From the NCBI GenBank assembly GCA_937877545.1, contig CALFJE010000094.1, forward strand, positions 1 through 17,013: a stretch of 17,013 nt of DNA, read 5' to 3'. The position numbers were made by a program, and so were the translations under genes. Numbering within the stretch: the first letter of the stretch is position 1; every line of letters begins with the position of its first letter. Positions 6,627-14,440 of this stretch are shown in pieces. The notes beneath the pieces were generated by a model. That model did no database searches. It had not been told where the DNA came from and was given only the letters and a program-made list of their open reading frames with translations. Origin of the DNA: an uncultured Selenomonadales bacterium (lineage in GTDB: Bacteria; Bacillota; Negativicutes; Selenomonadales; Selenomonadaceae).

Positions 6627-7615
6627 TTGTCACGGGCGGCGGCGGCTTTATCGGCTATCATTTGGCGGATTACCTGTCGCGGCAGGAGGATACGCAGGTT
6701 ACGATTATCGACAATCATTCACGCGGCGCGGCGGACGATATGTTTGAGGAGCTGGCGGCGCGGGCTAATGTCATCGCGCTCAACGAGGACATGACGGCTA
6801 AAAATTTCTACGCCAAACTTTCGGGTCGCTACGACGAAATTTATCACTTGGCAGCGATTAACGGCACGCGGAATTTCTACGAGCGTCCCTATGACGTTTT
6901 ACGGGTTAATCTGTTGTCGCTGATAAATATGCTGGAGTGGTGCACTGCCGAAAATTGCGGCGCGTTTTTATTTTCGTCTTCGTCGGAGGCTTATGCGGGC
7001 ACGGTCAATCGTTTCAACGACCCCGCGCAGTTTATCCCCAGCCGAGAGGACATTCCATTGACTGTCGATAATGTCATGAATCCGCGTTGGTCTTACGGCG
7101 GCAGTAAATTGGCGGGCGAGCTCTTGACAATAAACTACTGCCGGATGCGCAACGTCCCGTTCAAGATTGTCCGCTATCATAACGTCTACGGCGTGCGCAT
7201 GGGCTTTGAACACGTCCTGCCCGAATTCTTCAAGCGCGTACACGACAAAGTTAATCCGTTCCCGATTTACGGCGGGCAAGAGACACGGGCATTCTGCGCG
7301 GTGGAGGATGCGGTTGTAGCGACGGAAGCGGTCATGTTAAGCGGCAGGTGCGACGGCGAGATAATCCATATCGGCAACAGCGACCAGGAAGTCAAGATAA
7401 TCGACTTGCTGACGAAGGTGTTCGACGTAACGGGCTTTCACCCGACCGTTGAAGTAAAGGCGGCACCTTCGGGCTCCGTCATGCGTCGTTGCCCCGATAC
7501 CAGCAAACTCTTCGCGCTGACGGGATTTAAGGCGACGATTACCCTTGACGCGGCTTTACCGAAAATGTATTCTTGGTACGAAAAAAAATACTGCGAGCTT
7601 GAAAGGCGGTGTTGA
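6614..7615 (+). CDS. NAD-dependent epimerase/dehydratase (extended SDR nucleotide-sugar enzyme)
   Basis: The 333-residue product is an extended SDR with the Rossmann loop TGGGGFIG (7-14), an acidic Asp-Asn (IIDNHS, 31-36) suited to NAD, the HLAAINGT stretch (78-85), SSSSEAYAG (121-129) and the catalytic pair in YGGSK (Tyr161, Lys165). The C-terminal sugar-binding half includes RYHNVYG. The ATG at 6614 lies inside the preceding gene (13-base overlap) with AGGAGG at 6601-6606, so translation was coupled to the dehydrogenase. Because that neighbour would make a UDP-uronic acid, a UDP-glucuronate decarboxylase or epimerase role is plausible, but the YGGSK region does not look like a textbook family member and substrate is not predictable by eye. 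The gene appears intact. Confidence 0.88.
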   Translation: MRRIIVTGGGGFIGYHLADYLSRQEDTQVTIIDNHSRGAADDMFEELAARANVIALNEDMTAKNFYAKLSGRYDEIYHLAAINGTRNFYERPYDVLRVNLLSLINMLEWCTAENCGAFLFSSSSEAYAGTVNRFNDPAQFIPSREDIPLTVDNVMNPRWSYGGSKLAGELLTINYCRMRNVPFKIVRYHNVYGVRMGFEHVLPEFFKRVHDKVNPFPIYGGQETRAFCAVEDAVVATEAVMLSGRCDGEIIHIGNSDQEVKIIDLLTKVFDVTGFHPTVEVKAAPSGSVMRRCPDTSKLFALTGFKATITLDAALPKMYSWYEKKYCELERRC

Positions 7616-7620
7616 CCGCG

Positions 7621-8879
7621 ATGAATTTGAAACTGTTGATTTGGCTCCTAAGCGATAACGTCGAGCCGTTGTATCGGGCGTTTGCGGCGTTGCAGTCGCG
7701 CTACGGCGTGAACAGCTTCGACATTGCGGGCACGCTCGGCAAACGCAAGCTGTTCTTCAACGGCAAGGAGCAACATAACATTACTGTAACACCCCCCCCC
7801 GAATCCATTATGATTACGTTATAGTTTCGGGCGTTAATCCAAATGTTCCCGCCCGCGCCGCCTTGCGGAAAACTCTTGCCGAACAAATCCAAACGCCGAG
7901 CGAATCCGTCATATTCGACTTTGACCTTTACGGCGGGACGTTCAGCTTCCCGAAAGTTTGTTTGGTCGTCATCTTTAATCACAGATACGATAAAAACTTG
8001 CCGCTGCTCCGAAAGATTTACGGCGGGCGATTCTCCGAAATAAGATTTTTGGTTCCGTTCTATGACGGCGCGGACGCCGATGTTATTCCCGTCTACGAAT
8101 CGTCCCACCAATTCCAAGGCTACTTCATTCAAGCTTACGACAAGCTCAAGGATATTCCGTGCACGCATTACCTTTTCCTCGGCGACGACGTGTTTATTCG
8201 CCCCGACCTCGACGAAACGAATTTTGTTGCGCGGACGAACATGCACGGCAAGAAATTTCTCGGCAGGGAGTTTAAGCCGCTCAACAGCCCCGACAAATTC
8301 AGGTGGTGTTGGACGGCAGGCTCTTCCAAGCCGTTTTACGATGCCGCCACGAATTGGCGCAGTTCGCTTTACACCTACGAGGAGGCGATGTCCAAGTTCA
8401 ATAACTTTTTCGGCGCGAAGTACAAGGAGGTTTACGACGCGGCGTTTTTCGGCGACCCTGACAAACCCGGCTCGACGGTACTCGGCGGTTGGCGCGACAC
8501 CAAGGGCTTTATCAACGTCGTTAATCATTTTATCGCCACCAACGGCAATACCTTGCACATTCCGTATCCTATGGCGAACGGCTATTCGGATATTTTTTGT
8601 GTCTTCAAGGAAAGCTTATTTGATTTTTCGCGGCTGTGCGGGATTTTCGCTGCGATGAATTTTTTCGTGGAAATCGCCATTCCGACGGCGACCGTGCTCA
8701 ACTATAATCGCGACGAGGTTACATTTTTCCCGAAAGGCTCCGCGCTGATTATGTGGGGCAATGACAGAGACGTTTTCGCCGACAAGTACGGCAGAGATGT
8801 TGCGCGGCTCTTCAGCGAATGGGACGACAAGATTATTTACGTTCACCCCGTCAAGCTTTCGGGCTGGAAAGTGAGCTGA
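7621..8879 (+). pseudogene. Putative glycosyltransferase, frame broken at a C9 tract (candidate phase-variable gene)
   Basis: The ATG at 7621 opens 57 codons (MNLKLLIWLLSDNVEPLY...), enters nine Cs at 7792-7800, and in the given frame ends at TAG 7822-7824 after 67 residues. In the frame reached by adding one C (or removing two) it continues RIHYDYVIVSGVNPNVPARA and stays open to TGA 8877-8879, giving 419 residues with C10. There is no stop or good start between the tract and 7863, so the two pieces are one gene. The downstream part has VCLVVIFNHRYDKN and YLFLGDDVFIRPDLD (Asp-Asp near residues 189-190 of the C10 protein), resembling the metal-binding Asp motif of GT-A fold transferases; a WxxGSSKPFYDA stretch follows. 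I do not recognise a named family. TTG 7612 or GTG 7609, overlapping the previous stop, are other possible starts. A base-call error in the homopolymer is the alternative to genuine phase variation. Confidence 0.8.
7792..7800. repeat. Poly-C tract (C9) inside a coding region
   Basis: Nine consecutive Cs lie within the gene at 7621-8879, exactly where the reading frame changes. With C9 the frame is closed; C10 or C7 would join both halves. Long poly-C or poly-G tracts in surface-sugar genes are a classic slipped-strand phase-variation switch in several bacteria. Confidence 0.85.
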
Positions 8880-8888
8880 GGTGCCGCC

Positions 8889-10094
8889 GTGAAATATTTG
8901 ATTTTGGGGGCGGGCGTCGCCGGCTTGACTTTCGCGACGTGCTTAAAGAAAAATCGCGGCGAGGATTCTTTTTTGATATTGGAGCGCAATTCGGAGGCGG
9001 GCGGCTTATGTCGGACGGCTTACAGCAACGGCACGCCGATTGACATTGGCGGCGGACATATTTTGGACGTCCGTCGTCCGCACGTTAATAAATTTCTGTT
9101 CGAGTTCATGCCGCAAGACGAGTGGAACCGATATGTCCGAGATTCGCGGATAGAGCTGGGCGGCGTGACCGTGAGCCACCCGTTGGAGGCTAACATTTGG
9201 CAATTCCCGTTGGAGGAGCAGGTTGAATATTTGGAGTCGATAGCAAAGGCGGGTTGCAACGGCGGCGCACCTATGCCGAATAAATTCGTCGAGTGGATTC
9301 GCTGGAAGTTGGGCGACAAAATCGCCGAGGATTATATGTTGCCCTACAATCAAAAAATGTTCGGTGATAATCTTGACGCTTTGGGGACGTATTGGCTGGA
9401 AAAATTGCCGAGCGTGAGTTTCAAGGAAACGTTGCTGTCATGCCTGACGCGGCGGGCTTACGGTAAACAGCCCTGTCACGCCGAATTTTACTACCCGAAA
9501 AAATTTGGCTGCGGCGAAGTTTGGCTCCGCATGGCGCAGAACATTTCAAAGCATATCGAATACGGCAAAACGATTCGGGCGATTGACTTCGATACCAAAA
9601 CCGTCACGACCGACGACGGCGGCAAGTACACGGCGGAGAAAATCGTCACGACCATTCCTTGGCACGAATTTGCCAATCTGCGCGGAATGCCCAAGGAGCT
9701 TGCAAGTGACGTGCAAAAGCTGAAGCATACCGCCGTACAGATAAAGTATTTCCCCGACAATCTTGACGCGCAGGCGCATTGGACGTACTTTGCCAACCCC
9801 ACGCTGTCTTACCACAGAATCATTTATCAGCACAATTTCAACGCGGCGTGGCGGGGCTATTGGACGGAGATGCGGGCAGAACGCGTTCAAGGGACGTTGC
9901 AGGACGGGCAAACGACTTTCCTCAACGACTACGCTTATCCGCTCAACACCGTCGACAAGCCGCAGATCATGAGCCGATTATTGGGTTGGTGTCGAGAGAG
10001 ACAAGTTTACGGCTTGGGCAGATGGGGCGAACATTGCCATTACAATTCGGACGTGACGGCGGAGTTGGCAATGACGCTTGCCGATAAAATTTAA
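8889..10094 (+). CDS. FAD-dependent oxidoreductase, UDP-galactopyranose mutase / protoporphyrinogen-oxidase-like
   Basis: The 401-residue product starts MKYLILGAGVAGLTFA, a Rossmann FAD-binding loop (GAGVAGL, 7-13), with the ribose-binding Glu in LERNSEAGGLCRT (31-43) and IDIGGGHIL (51-59), as in the NAD(P)-binding_8 / amine-oxidase superfamily that includes UDP-galactopyranose mutase. The C-terminus carries GLGRWGEHCHYNSDVT, equivalent to the second FAD-contact region of mutase-like proteins. In this setting a flavoprotein acting on a nucleotide sugar is likely, but the substrate is not predictable and a desaturase or mutase role are both open. GTG at 8889 is preceded by GAGGTG at 8878-8883, which overlaps the previous stop, so the start is well supported. 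Its last 41 codons are duplicated just downstream (10121-10246). Confidence 0.87.
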   Translation: MKYLILGAGVAGLTFATCLKKNRGEDSFLILERNSEAGGLCRTAYSNGTPIDIGGGHILDVRRPHVNKFLFEFMPQDEWNRYVRDSRIELGGVTVSHPLEANIWQFPLEEQVEYLESIAKAGCNGGAPMPNKFVEWIRWKLGDKIAEDYMLPYNQKMFGDNLDALGTYWLEKLPSVSFKETLLSCLTRRAYGKQPCHAEFYYPKKFGCGEVWLRMAQNISKHIEYGKTIRAIDFDTKTVTTDDGGKYTAEKIVTTIPWHEFANLRGMPKELASDVQKLKHTAVQIKYFPDNLDAQAHWTYFANPTLSYHRIIYQHNFNAAWRGYWTEMRAERVQGTLQDGQTTFLNDYAYPLNTVDKPQIMSRLLGWCRERQVYGLGRWGEHCHYNSDVTAELAMTLADKI

Positions 10095-10255
10095 CAAAGG
10101 GGCAACGATTACGCTTATATATGCGCAGATTATTGGATTGGTGTCGAGAGAGACAAGTTTACGGCTTGGGCAGGTGGGGCGAACATTGCCGGTACAATTC
10201 GGACGTGACGGCAGATTTGGCAATGCCCCTCGCCGATAAAATTTAACAAAGGGGC
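9923..10255. repeat. Imperfect tandem duplication of the flavoprotein gene's 3' end
   Basis: Copy 1 runs from about 9923 to 10103 and copy 2 from about 10103 to 10255. The first 16 bases of each match with one difference; copy 2 then lacks 28 bases (equivalent to part of 9939-9968); the last 135 bases (9969-10103 against 10121-10255) align without gaps with 11 differences by my count. The copies share the ribosome-site-like ACAAAGGGGC end, and in copy 2 this serves fcl. Confidence 0.9.
10121..10246 (+). pseudogene. Remnant of a second flavoprotein C-terminus (41-codon open frame)
   Basis: An ATG at 10121 opens 41 codons ending at TAA 10244-10246, starting MRRLLDWCRERQVYGLGRW. They match residues 361-401 of the preceding flavoprotein, with differences including His to Arg, Glu to Asp and Thr to Pro near the end. 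The ATG corresponds to an internal Met of the parent gene, and there is no convincing ribosome site, so it is best read as a decayed duplicate. Divergence of about 8% in nucleotides means it is either an old duplication or a tail brought in from a related strain. Confidence 0.8.
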
Positions 10256-10261
10256 TTGATT

Positions 10262-11194
10262 ATGGAAAAAATTTCTAAAATTTACGTCGCGGGGCATCGC
10301 GGGATGGTCGGCTCGGCTATCGTGCGCGAACTGCGGCGTCAAGGTTACGACAACATCATCACGCGGACGCACGCCGAACTTGATTTGACGCGTCAAGCAG
10401 ACGTGGAAAAATTCTTCGCGGCGGAGAAGCCCGAATACGTCTTTTTGGCGGCGGCTAAGGTCGGCGGCATAGGAGCCAACAGCGAATCGCCCGCCGACTT
10501 CATGTATCTGAATATGATGATTGAAATGAACGTCATTAACGCGGCGTGGCAGAACGGTTGCCGCAAACTGGAGTTCCTCGGCTCGTCGTGCATTTATCCT
10601 AAGTTTGCCCCGCAACCTATGCGCGAGGATTGTCTGCTGACTTCCGCGCTGGAGCCGACCAACGAGGCTTATGCGCTGGCTAAAATTTCGGGGCTCAAGT
10701 ACTGCGAATATCTCAATCGGCAATACGGCACGGATTATATTTCGGTCATGCCGACGAATCTTTACGGCGCGAACGACAATTATCACCCGACGCGCTCGCA
10801 TGTGTTGCCGGCGTTGATTCGGCGTTTCCACGAGGCTAAGGTTGCAAATCTGCCGAGCGTGAATTGTTGGGGCGACGGCTCCGCCTTGCGCGAATTTTTA
10901 TACGTCGACGACCTTGCCGACCTGTGCGTGTTCCTCATGAACAACTACAGCGGCAACGAGACTGTCAACGCGGGCACGGGCAAGGAAATTTCTATCAAAG
11001 CCCTCGCGGAGCTGATTGCGTCGATTGTCGGCTACGAGGGCGAAATTCACTGGGACACTTCCAAGCCTAACGGGACGCCTCGCAAGCTGTTGGACGTGTC
11101 TAAGGCGGCGGCTTTGGGTTGGACGTACAAGACCGACCTGCGCGACGGCATTAAGCTTGCCTACGAAGATTTTCTGCGTATGCTTTCCATGTAA
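10262..11194 (+). CDS. fcl: GDP-L-fucose synthase (GDP-4-keto-6-deoxymannose epimerase/reductase)
   Basis: This cytoplasmic enzyme performs the 3,5-epimerisation and NADPH reduction of the Gmd product to give GDP-L-fucose. The 310-residue extended SDR has the NADP loop GHRGMVG (11-17), AAAKVGGIGAN (63-73), the Ser-Ser-Cys active-site segment LGSSCIYP (107-114), Tyr137 and Lys141 in YALAK, and the catalytic His near 180 in RSHVLPALI. Length and motif order are typical of the family. I choose ATG 10262 because AAAGGGG (10248-10254) is 7 bases upstream; a TTG at 10256 would leave almost no spacing. That ribosome site comes from the duplicated flavoprotein tail. The stop is followed within a few bases by a decayed relative of this same gene. 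Confidence 0.96.
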   Translation: MEKISKIYVAGHRGMVGSAIVRELRRQGYDNIITRTHAELDLTRQADVEKFFAAEKPEYVFLAAAKVGGIGANSESPADFMYLNMMIEMNVINAAWQNGCRKLEFLGSSCIYPKFAPQPMREDCLLTSALEPTNEAYALAKISGLKYCEYLNRQYGTDYISVMPTNLYGANDNYHPTRSHVLPALIRRFHEAKVANLPSVNCWGDGSALREFLYVDDLADLCVFLMNNYSGNETVNAGTGKEISIKALAELIASIVGYEGEIHWDTSKPNGTPRKLLDVSKAAALGWTYKTDLRDGIKLAYEDFLRMLSM

Positions 11195-11199
11195 TAAAT

Positions 11200-11990
11200 A
11201 ACGGGCGCAATATCACGGAGTCGCCGCGCAGTAAAAATCACGAACTGCTGACGCCGAGCCATAAGGAATTGGATTTGCTCAACCGGGACGCGGTGGCGGC
11301 TTATCTGGAAAAGAATCGCCCCGACATGGTAATACACGCGGCGGGCGTCAAACGTTTCATAAACCTTGGCTCCTCGTGCATGTATCCGCGCAATCACGAC
11401 ACGCCGCTAACCGAAGACATGATTTTGACGGGCGAACTTGAGCCGACGAATGAAGGTTACGCGCTTGCCAAAGTCACTTGCGCCAGAATGTGCTCCTACA
11501 TCATGCGAGAGAATCCCGCCTATCAATACAAGACGCTGATACCCTGCAACCTTTACGGGCGTTGGGATAAGTTTTTGGGCGATAAAGCGCACATGATACC
11601 CGCCGTGATTCACAAGCTGTATCGTGCGGTGGAGGACGGGCAGGACGTGATTGAGATTTGGGGCGACGGTTCGGCGCGACGTGAATTCATGTACGCGGGC
11701 GATTTGGCGGATTGTATCTGGCACGCCGTCGAACGCTTTGACGAGTTGCCGCCGCTCATGAACGTTGGCACGGGCACCGATTATTCCGTCGACGAATACT
11801 ATCGTGCGGTCGCGCAGGTTGTCGGCTACAAAGGCACGTTCACGCACGACTTGACTAAGCCCGCCGGCATGAAACGTAAGCTTACCGACGTGACGCGCAT
11901 GTTGGAATTCGGCTGGCGTCCGCAGACGACTTTGCTTGACGGCATCCGTCAGACGGTAGAATTCTATCGCGAGCATTACGGTAAACAGTC
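11200..11990 (+). pseudogene. Remnant of a second GDP-L-fucose-synthase-like SDR
   Basis: Reading from 11200 the frame gives NGRNITESPRSKNHELL, which matches family members only from the end of the Rossmann loop (the usual G-F-x-G before R/K-N is gone), six bases after the fcl stop. There is no start codon in a sensible place. After VIHAAG (ending near 11347) the frame jumps directly to VKRFINLGSSCMYP: the roughly 40 residues holding KVGGI and the following helix are missing. The rest is well kept, with YALAK, CNLYGRWDKFLG, AHMIPAVI and WGDGSARREFMY. The frame then runs without a stop into an aminotransferase remnant. Loss of the NADP loop means it cannot be a working synthase. It belongs to the Fcl family but is clearly different in sequence from the intact fcl next to it, so it is a diverged relative and not a recent copy. 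Confidence 0.85.
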
Positions 11991-12887
11991 GAGCAAAATC
12001 GGAATCGGCTGGGCATTTATCAGCGACACGGGCAAGAGACTTGTCAACGAAATGCTAGACGCCAACCGGCTCAGTCAAGGCAAATTCGTTTACAGGTTTG
12101 AAAAAGAGTTCGCCAGGTTGCACGGGCAGAAATACGGTATCGCGCTCAACAGCGGGACTTCGGCATTGCACGCGGGATTGGAGCCCGTCTTCGTCGACGT
12201 GGACGCCCGAACTTACAACATCGACCCCGCGCAGATTGAGGCGAAAATTGACAGCGACACCGTGGCACAATGCCCGTTCACTTGTTGCGCGTCGGCGGGC
12301 TTGTCACCACTAATGACCGCGAGCTTATGGAAATTTCACGTTCGCCAATTTGTCCTCTGCGCATGAAAACATCCATGGATAAGCGGTTCATGTTCGTGAG
12401 GCTGGGTTACAGTTATCGAATTGGTGAGTTCGAGGGCGTTATCGGCTTAGACCGGTTGGAAAATCGCGAATTTATCATGGGGACGCGCAAGGACAATGCG
12501 GCTTACTTGACGGCGAATCTTCAGGACGTGCAGGAATATCTGCAACTGCCGCAGTATCCCGAATACGTCGACCATTCGTTCATGATGTATCCGCTGGTTA
12601 TCAAGGAGTCGGCACCGTTCACGCGACGGGAGATAACTCAACACCTGGAGCGAAACAACATTGAGACGCGTCCGATGATGCCGCTCTTGAATCAGCCGCT
12701 GTATAAAAAATTGTTCGGCGATTTGGAGGCGGATTATCCCGTGGCGCACCGGATAAACCGTTGCGGCTTTTATGTGGGCTGTCATCACGGCTTGCGGCGG
12801 GCGCAACTCGACAAGATAATCGATAGCATTCACGGCTTTTTGAAGAAGAGTTTACAAATTTGTCGTCACGGGATTTGGAACTCGTAA
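11991..12887 (+). pseudogene. Remnant of a DegT/DnrJ/EryC1-family sugar aminotransferase
   Basis: The first piece continues the SDR frame: IGWAFISDTGKRLVNEMLDA and GIALNSGTSALHAG, then jumps to LEPVFVDVDARTYNIDP, so the segment carrying GDEVI...TFVAT is deleted. Near 12264-12270 the frame shifts by one base. The second piece, from about 12270, reads MPVHLL and passes straight to GGLVTTNDRELMEI, losing around 100 residues that include the PLP-binding Asp and the Schiff-base Lys. From about 12390 the C-terminal domain is intact (FVRLGYSYRIGEFEGVIGLD, then NNIETRPMMPLLNQPLY). It ends at TAA 12885-12887 after fusing to out-of-frame methyltransferase sequence near 12844. The enzyme type, a PLP aminotransferase making amino-deoxy sugars such as perosamine, is known for the family; the exact sugar cannot be told. 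It cannot be active. Confidence 0.85.
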
Positions 12888-13117
12888 TGGGCTTGCTGTA
12901 CGGCGGGCAGAATTACGAATACAACTTCCACTATCAGACTTACGACTTCAAGCGGCTCGCCGACCTGTTGACGGACGCAGGCTTTTCGGACGTTCAGCTT
13001 TACGATTGGCGCGATTTCTTGCCGGCGGGCTATGACGACTTCAGTCGCGCTTATCTGCCGCACATGGACTTTGAGCACGGGCGGTTGATGAGCTTGAACG
13101 TCGTCGCGACAAAGTGA
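12845..13117 (+). pseudogene. Remnant of a SAM-dependent methyltransferase (C-terminal part)
   Basis: The frame reads EEFTNLSSRDLELVMGLLYGGQ and ends LMSLNVVATK at TGA 13115-13117, about 90 codons. The stretch LLYGGQ...YEYNFHYQTYDF, then LLTDAGFSDVQLYDWRDF and YLPHMDFEHGRLMSLNVVA, resembles the C-terminal third of class I sugar or lipid methyltransferases encoded in O-antigen and capsule clusters. The SAM-binding domain with its GxGxG motif is missing. The 5' junction at about 12844 joins it, in a different frame, to the end of the aminotransferase. A TTG at 12860 lacks a ribosome site, so it is probably not expressed as a protein. Family assignment is moderate. Confidence 0.65.
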
Positions 13118-13132
13118 CGAAAGGAGAATTTA

Positions 13133-14440
13133 ATGCAAATAATTTTACTGTCGGGCGGAAGCGGGCAGAGATTGTGGCCGCTGTCCAATGAAGTCCGCTC
13201 GAAACAGTTCCTTAAGATTTTCAGCGAGGCGGGCGGCGAATCCATGTTACAACGTGTCCTGAATCAAATTCGGCGAACCTGCGCGGAGTCAACGGTCACA
13301 ATCGCCACGGCTAAAAAGCAGGTGACGCTCCTCAAGAAATATCTCGGCGAGGATTTTGACCTTGCAACGGAGCCTTGTCGACGGAACACTTTCCCCGCGA
13401 TAGCGTTGGCGGCGGCTTATCTGAACGACGTTAAGGGCGTCGACGTGAACGAGCCGGTTATCGTCTGCCCCGTCGACCCCTACGTTGACGATAACTTTTT
13501 TGCGCAATTCCACACGTTAGCCGCGCAGATTACCGACTCCGCGCCGTTGGTGCTTATGGGCATTGAGCCGACGTATCCCAGCGAAAAATACGGCTACATA
13601 ATCCCCTGCACAAAGGATAACGTCAGCCGCGTCAAAATGTTCAAGGAAAAGCCGAATCTTGCCGACGCGCAGAAATTTATCGACGCGGGCGGCTTATGGA
13701 ACGGCGGCGTCTTCGCGTTCAAGCTCGGCTACGTCCTCAACAAGGCTCAAGAACTTTTGGGAACGTCTTCGCACGACGAACTTACGGCGACTTATGACGC
13801 CCTGCCGAATATCAGCTTTGACTACGCGGTTGTCGAACACGAGCCGAATATCGCGGTGGTGCGCTACGTCGGCGCGTGGAAGGACATCGGCACTTGGAAC
13901 ACGCTTACCGAAGTCCTCGAATCGAACAGTATCGGCGAAGTGCAGACGGATAAAACTTGCGCAAATCTCCACGTGATAAACAACGGCGACGTCCCGATAA
14001 TCTGCATGGGCTTAAAGGACGCGGTGGTCGTGGCAGGCACCGACGGTATTTTGGTTTCGGATAAGGTGGCGTCCAGTTACATTAAGCCTTTCGTGGAGCG
14101 GCTGGATAAGCAGGTTCGTTTCGCCGAAAAATCTTGGGGCAGTTTCAAGATAATAGACGCGGACAAACACAGCTTGACGGTCAAAGTCACGTTAAATCGC
14201 GGCAGTCGCATGAGGTATCACAGCCACGAGCGGCGCGACGAGGTCTGGACGCTCATATCGGGCGCGGGCATTGTGATTCTTAACGACAGAGCAAAATTTG
14301 TCCGCGCAGGCGACGTGATAAAAATCCCAGCCGGGTGCAAGCACACGGTCATTGCCGACGAGCCGCTTAAAATTATCGAAGTCCAGCTCGGCGAGGACAT
14401 CACGGTTGAGGACAAAATTATTTGGCAGGAGGCGATTTGA
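13133..14440 (+). CDS. manC: Mannose-1-phosphate guanylyltransferase (with C-terminal cupin domain)
   Basis: This enzyme makes GDP-mannose from mannose-1-phosphate and GTP, feeding Gmd and Fcl. The 435-residue product has the nucleotidyltransferase signature GGSGQRLWPLS (8-18), CPVDPYVDD (112-120), FKEKP (170-174) and WNGGVFAF (189-196). A short beta-helix linker region leads to a cupin-fold domain (about 330-425) with the His pair in RYHSHERRDEVW (361-372) and a GDVIKIPAGCKH stretch (393-404). This resembles type II mannose-6-phosphate isomerase, so the protein could be bifunctional, but many family members with this domain have only transferase activity. ATG 13133 has AGGAG at 13122-13126. 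It lies directly after the pseudogene stretch and is intact, unlike its upstream neighbours. Its TGA abuts the TTG start of the fucosyltransferase gene. Confidence 0.96.
   Translation: MQIILLSGGSGQRLWPLSNEVRSKQFLKIFSEAGGESMLQRVLNQIRRTCAESTVTIATAKKQVTLLKKYLGEDFDLATEPCRRNTFPAIALAAAYLNDVKGVDVNEPVIVCPVDPYVDDNFFAQFHTLAAQITDSAPLVLMGIEPTYPSEKYGYIIPCTKDNVSRVKMFKEKPNLADAQKFIDAGGLWNGGVFAFKLGYVLNKAQELLGTSSHDELTATYDALPNISFDYAVVEHEPNIAVVRYVGAWKDIGTWNTLTEVLESNSIGEVQTDKTCANLHVINNGDVPIICMGLKDAVVVAGTDGILVSDKVASSYIKPFVERLDKQVRFAEKSWGSFKIIDADKHSLTVKVTLNRGSRMRYHSHERRDEVWTLISGAGIVILNDRAKFVRAGDVIKIPAGCKHTVIADEPLKIIEVQLGEDITVEDKIIWQEAI
14427..14432 (+). promoter_or_regulatory. Ribosome binding site deciding a TTG start
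   Basis: AGGAGG inside the last codons of manC lies 8 bases before TTG 14441. The start is also supported by the paralogue at 16006, which begins with the same residues, MVIV, from an ATG. Confidence 0.75.

Noticed and set aside
7581..7588. A8 tract near the end of the SDR gene as a slippage site
   Set aside because: It is in frame as Glu-Lys-Lys, lies some ten codons before the stop and causes no break.
7701..8558. Minus-strand open frame of 285 codons opposite the poly-C glycosyltransferase
   Set aside because: The plus strand reads as one glycosyltransferase-like protein in agreement with the cluster direction; the minus frame has no start signal or family likeness. It is noted because it spans the frameshift site, but that is expected of a shadow frame.
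10095..10261. Regulatory leader or small RNA between the flavoprotein gene and fcl
   Set aside because: The stretch is explained almost base for base as a duplicated flavoprotein tail, and I see no stable hairpin with a T-run.
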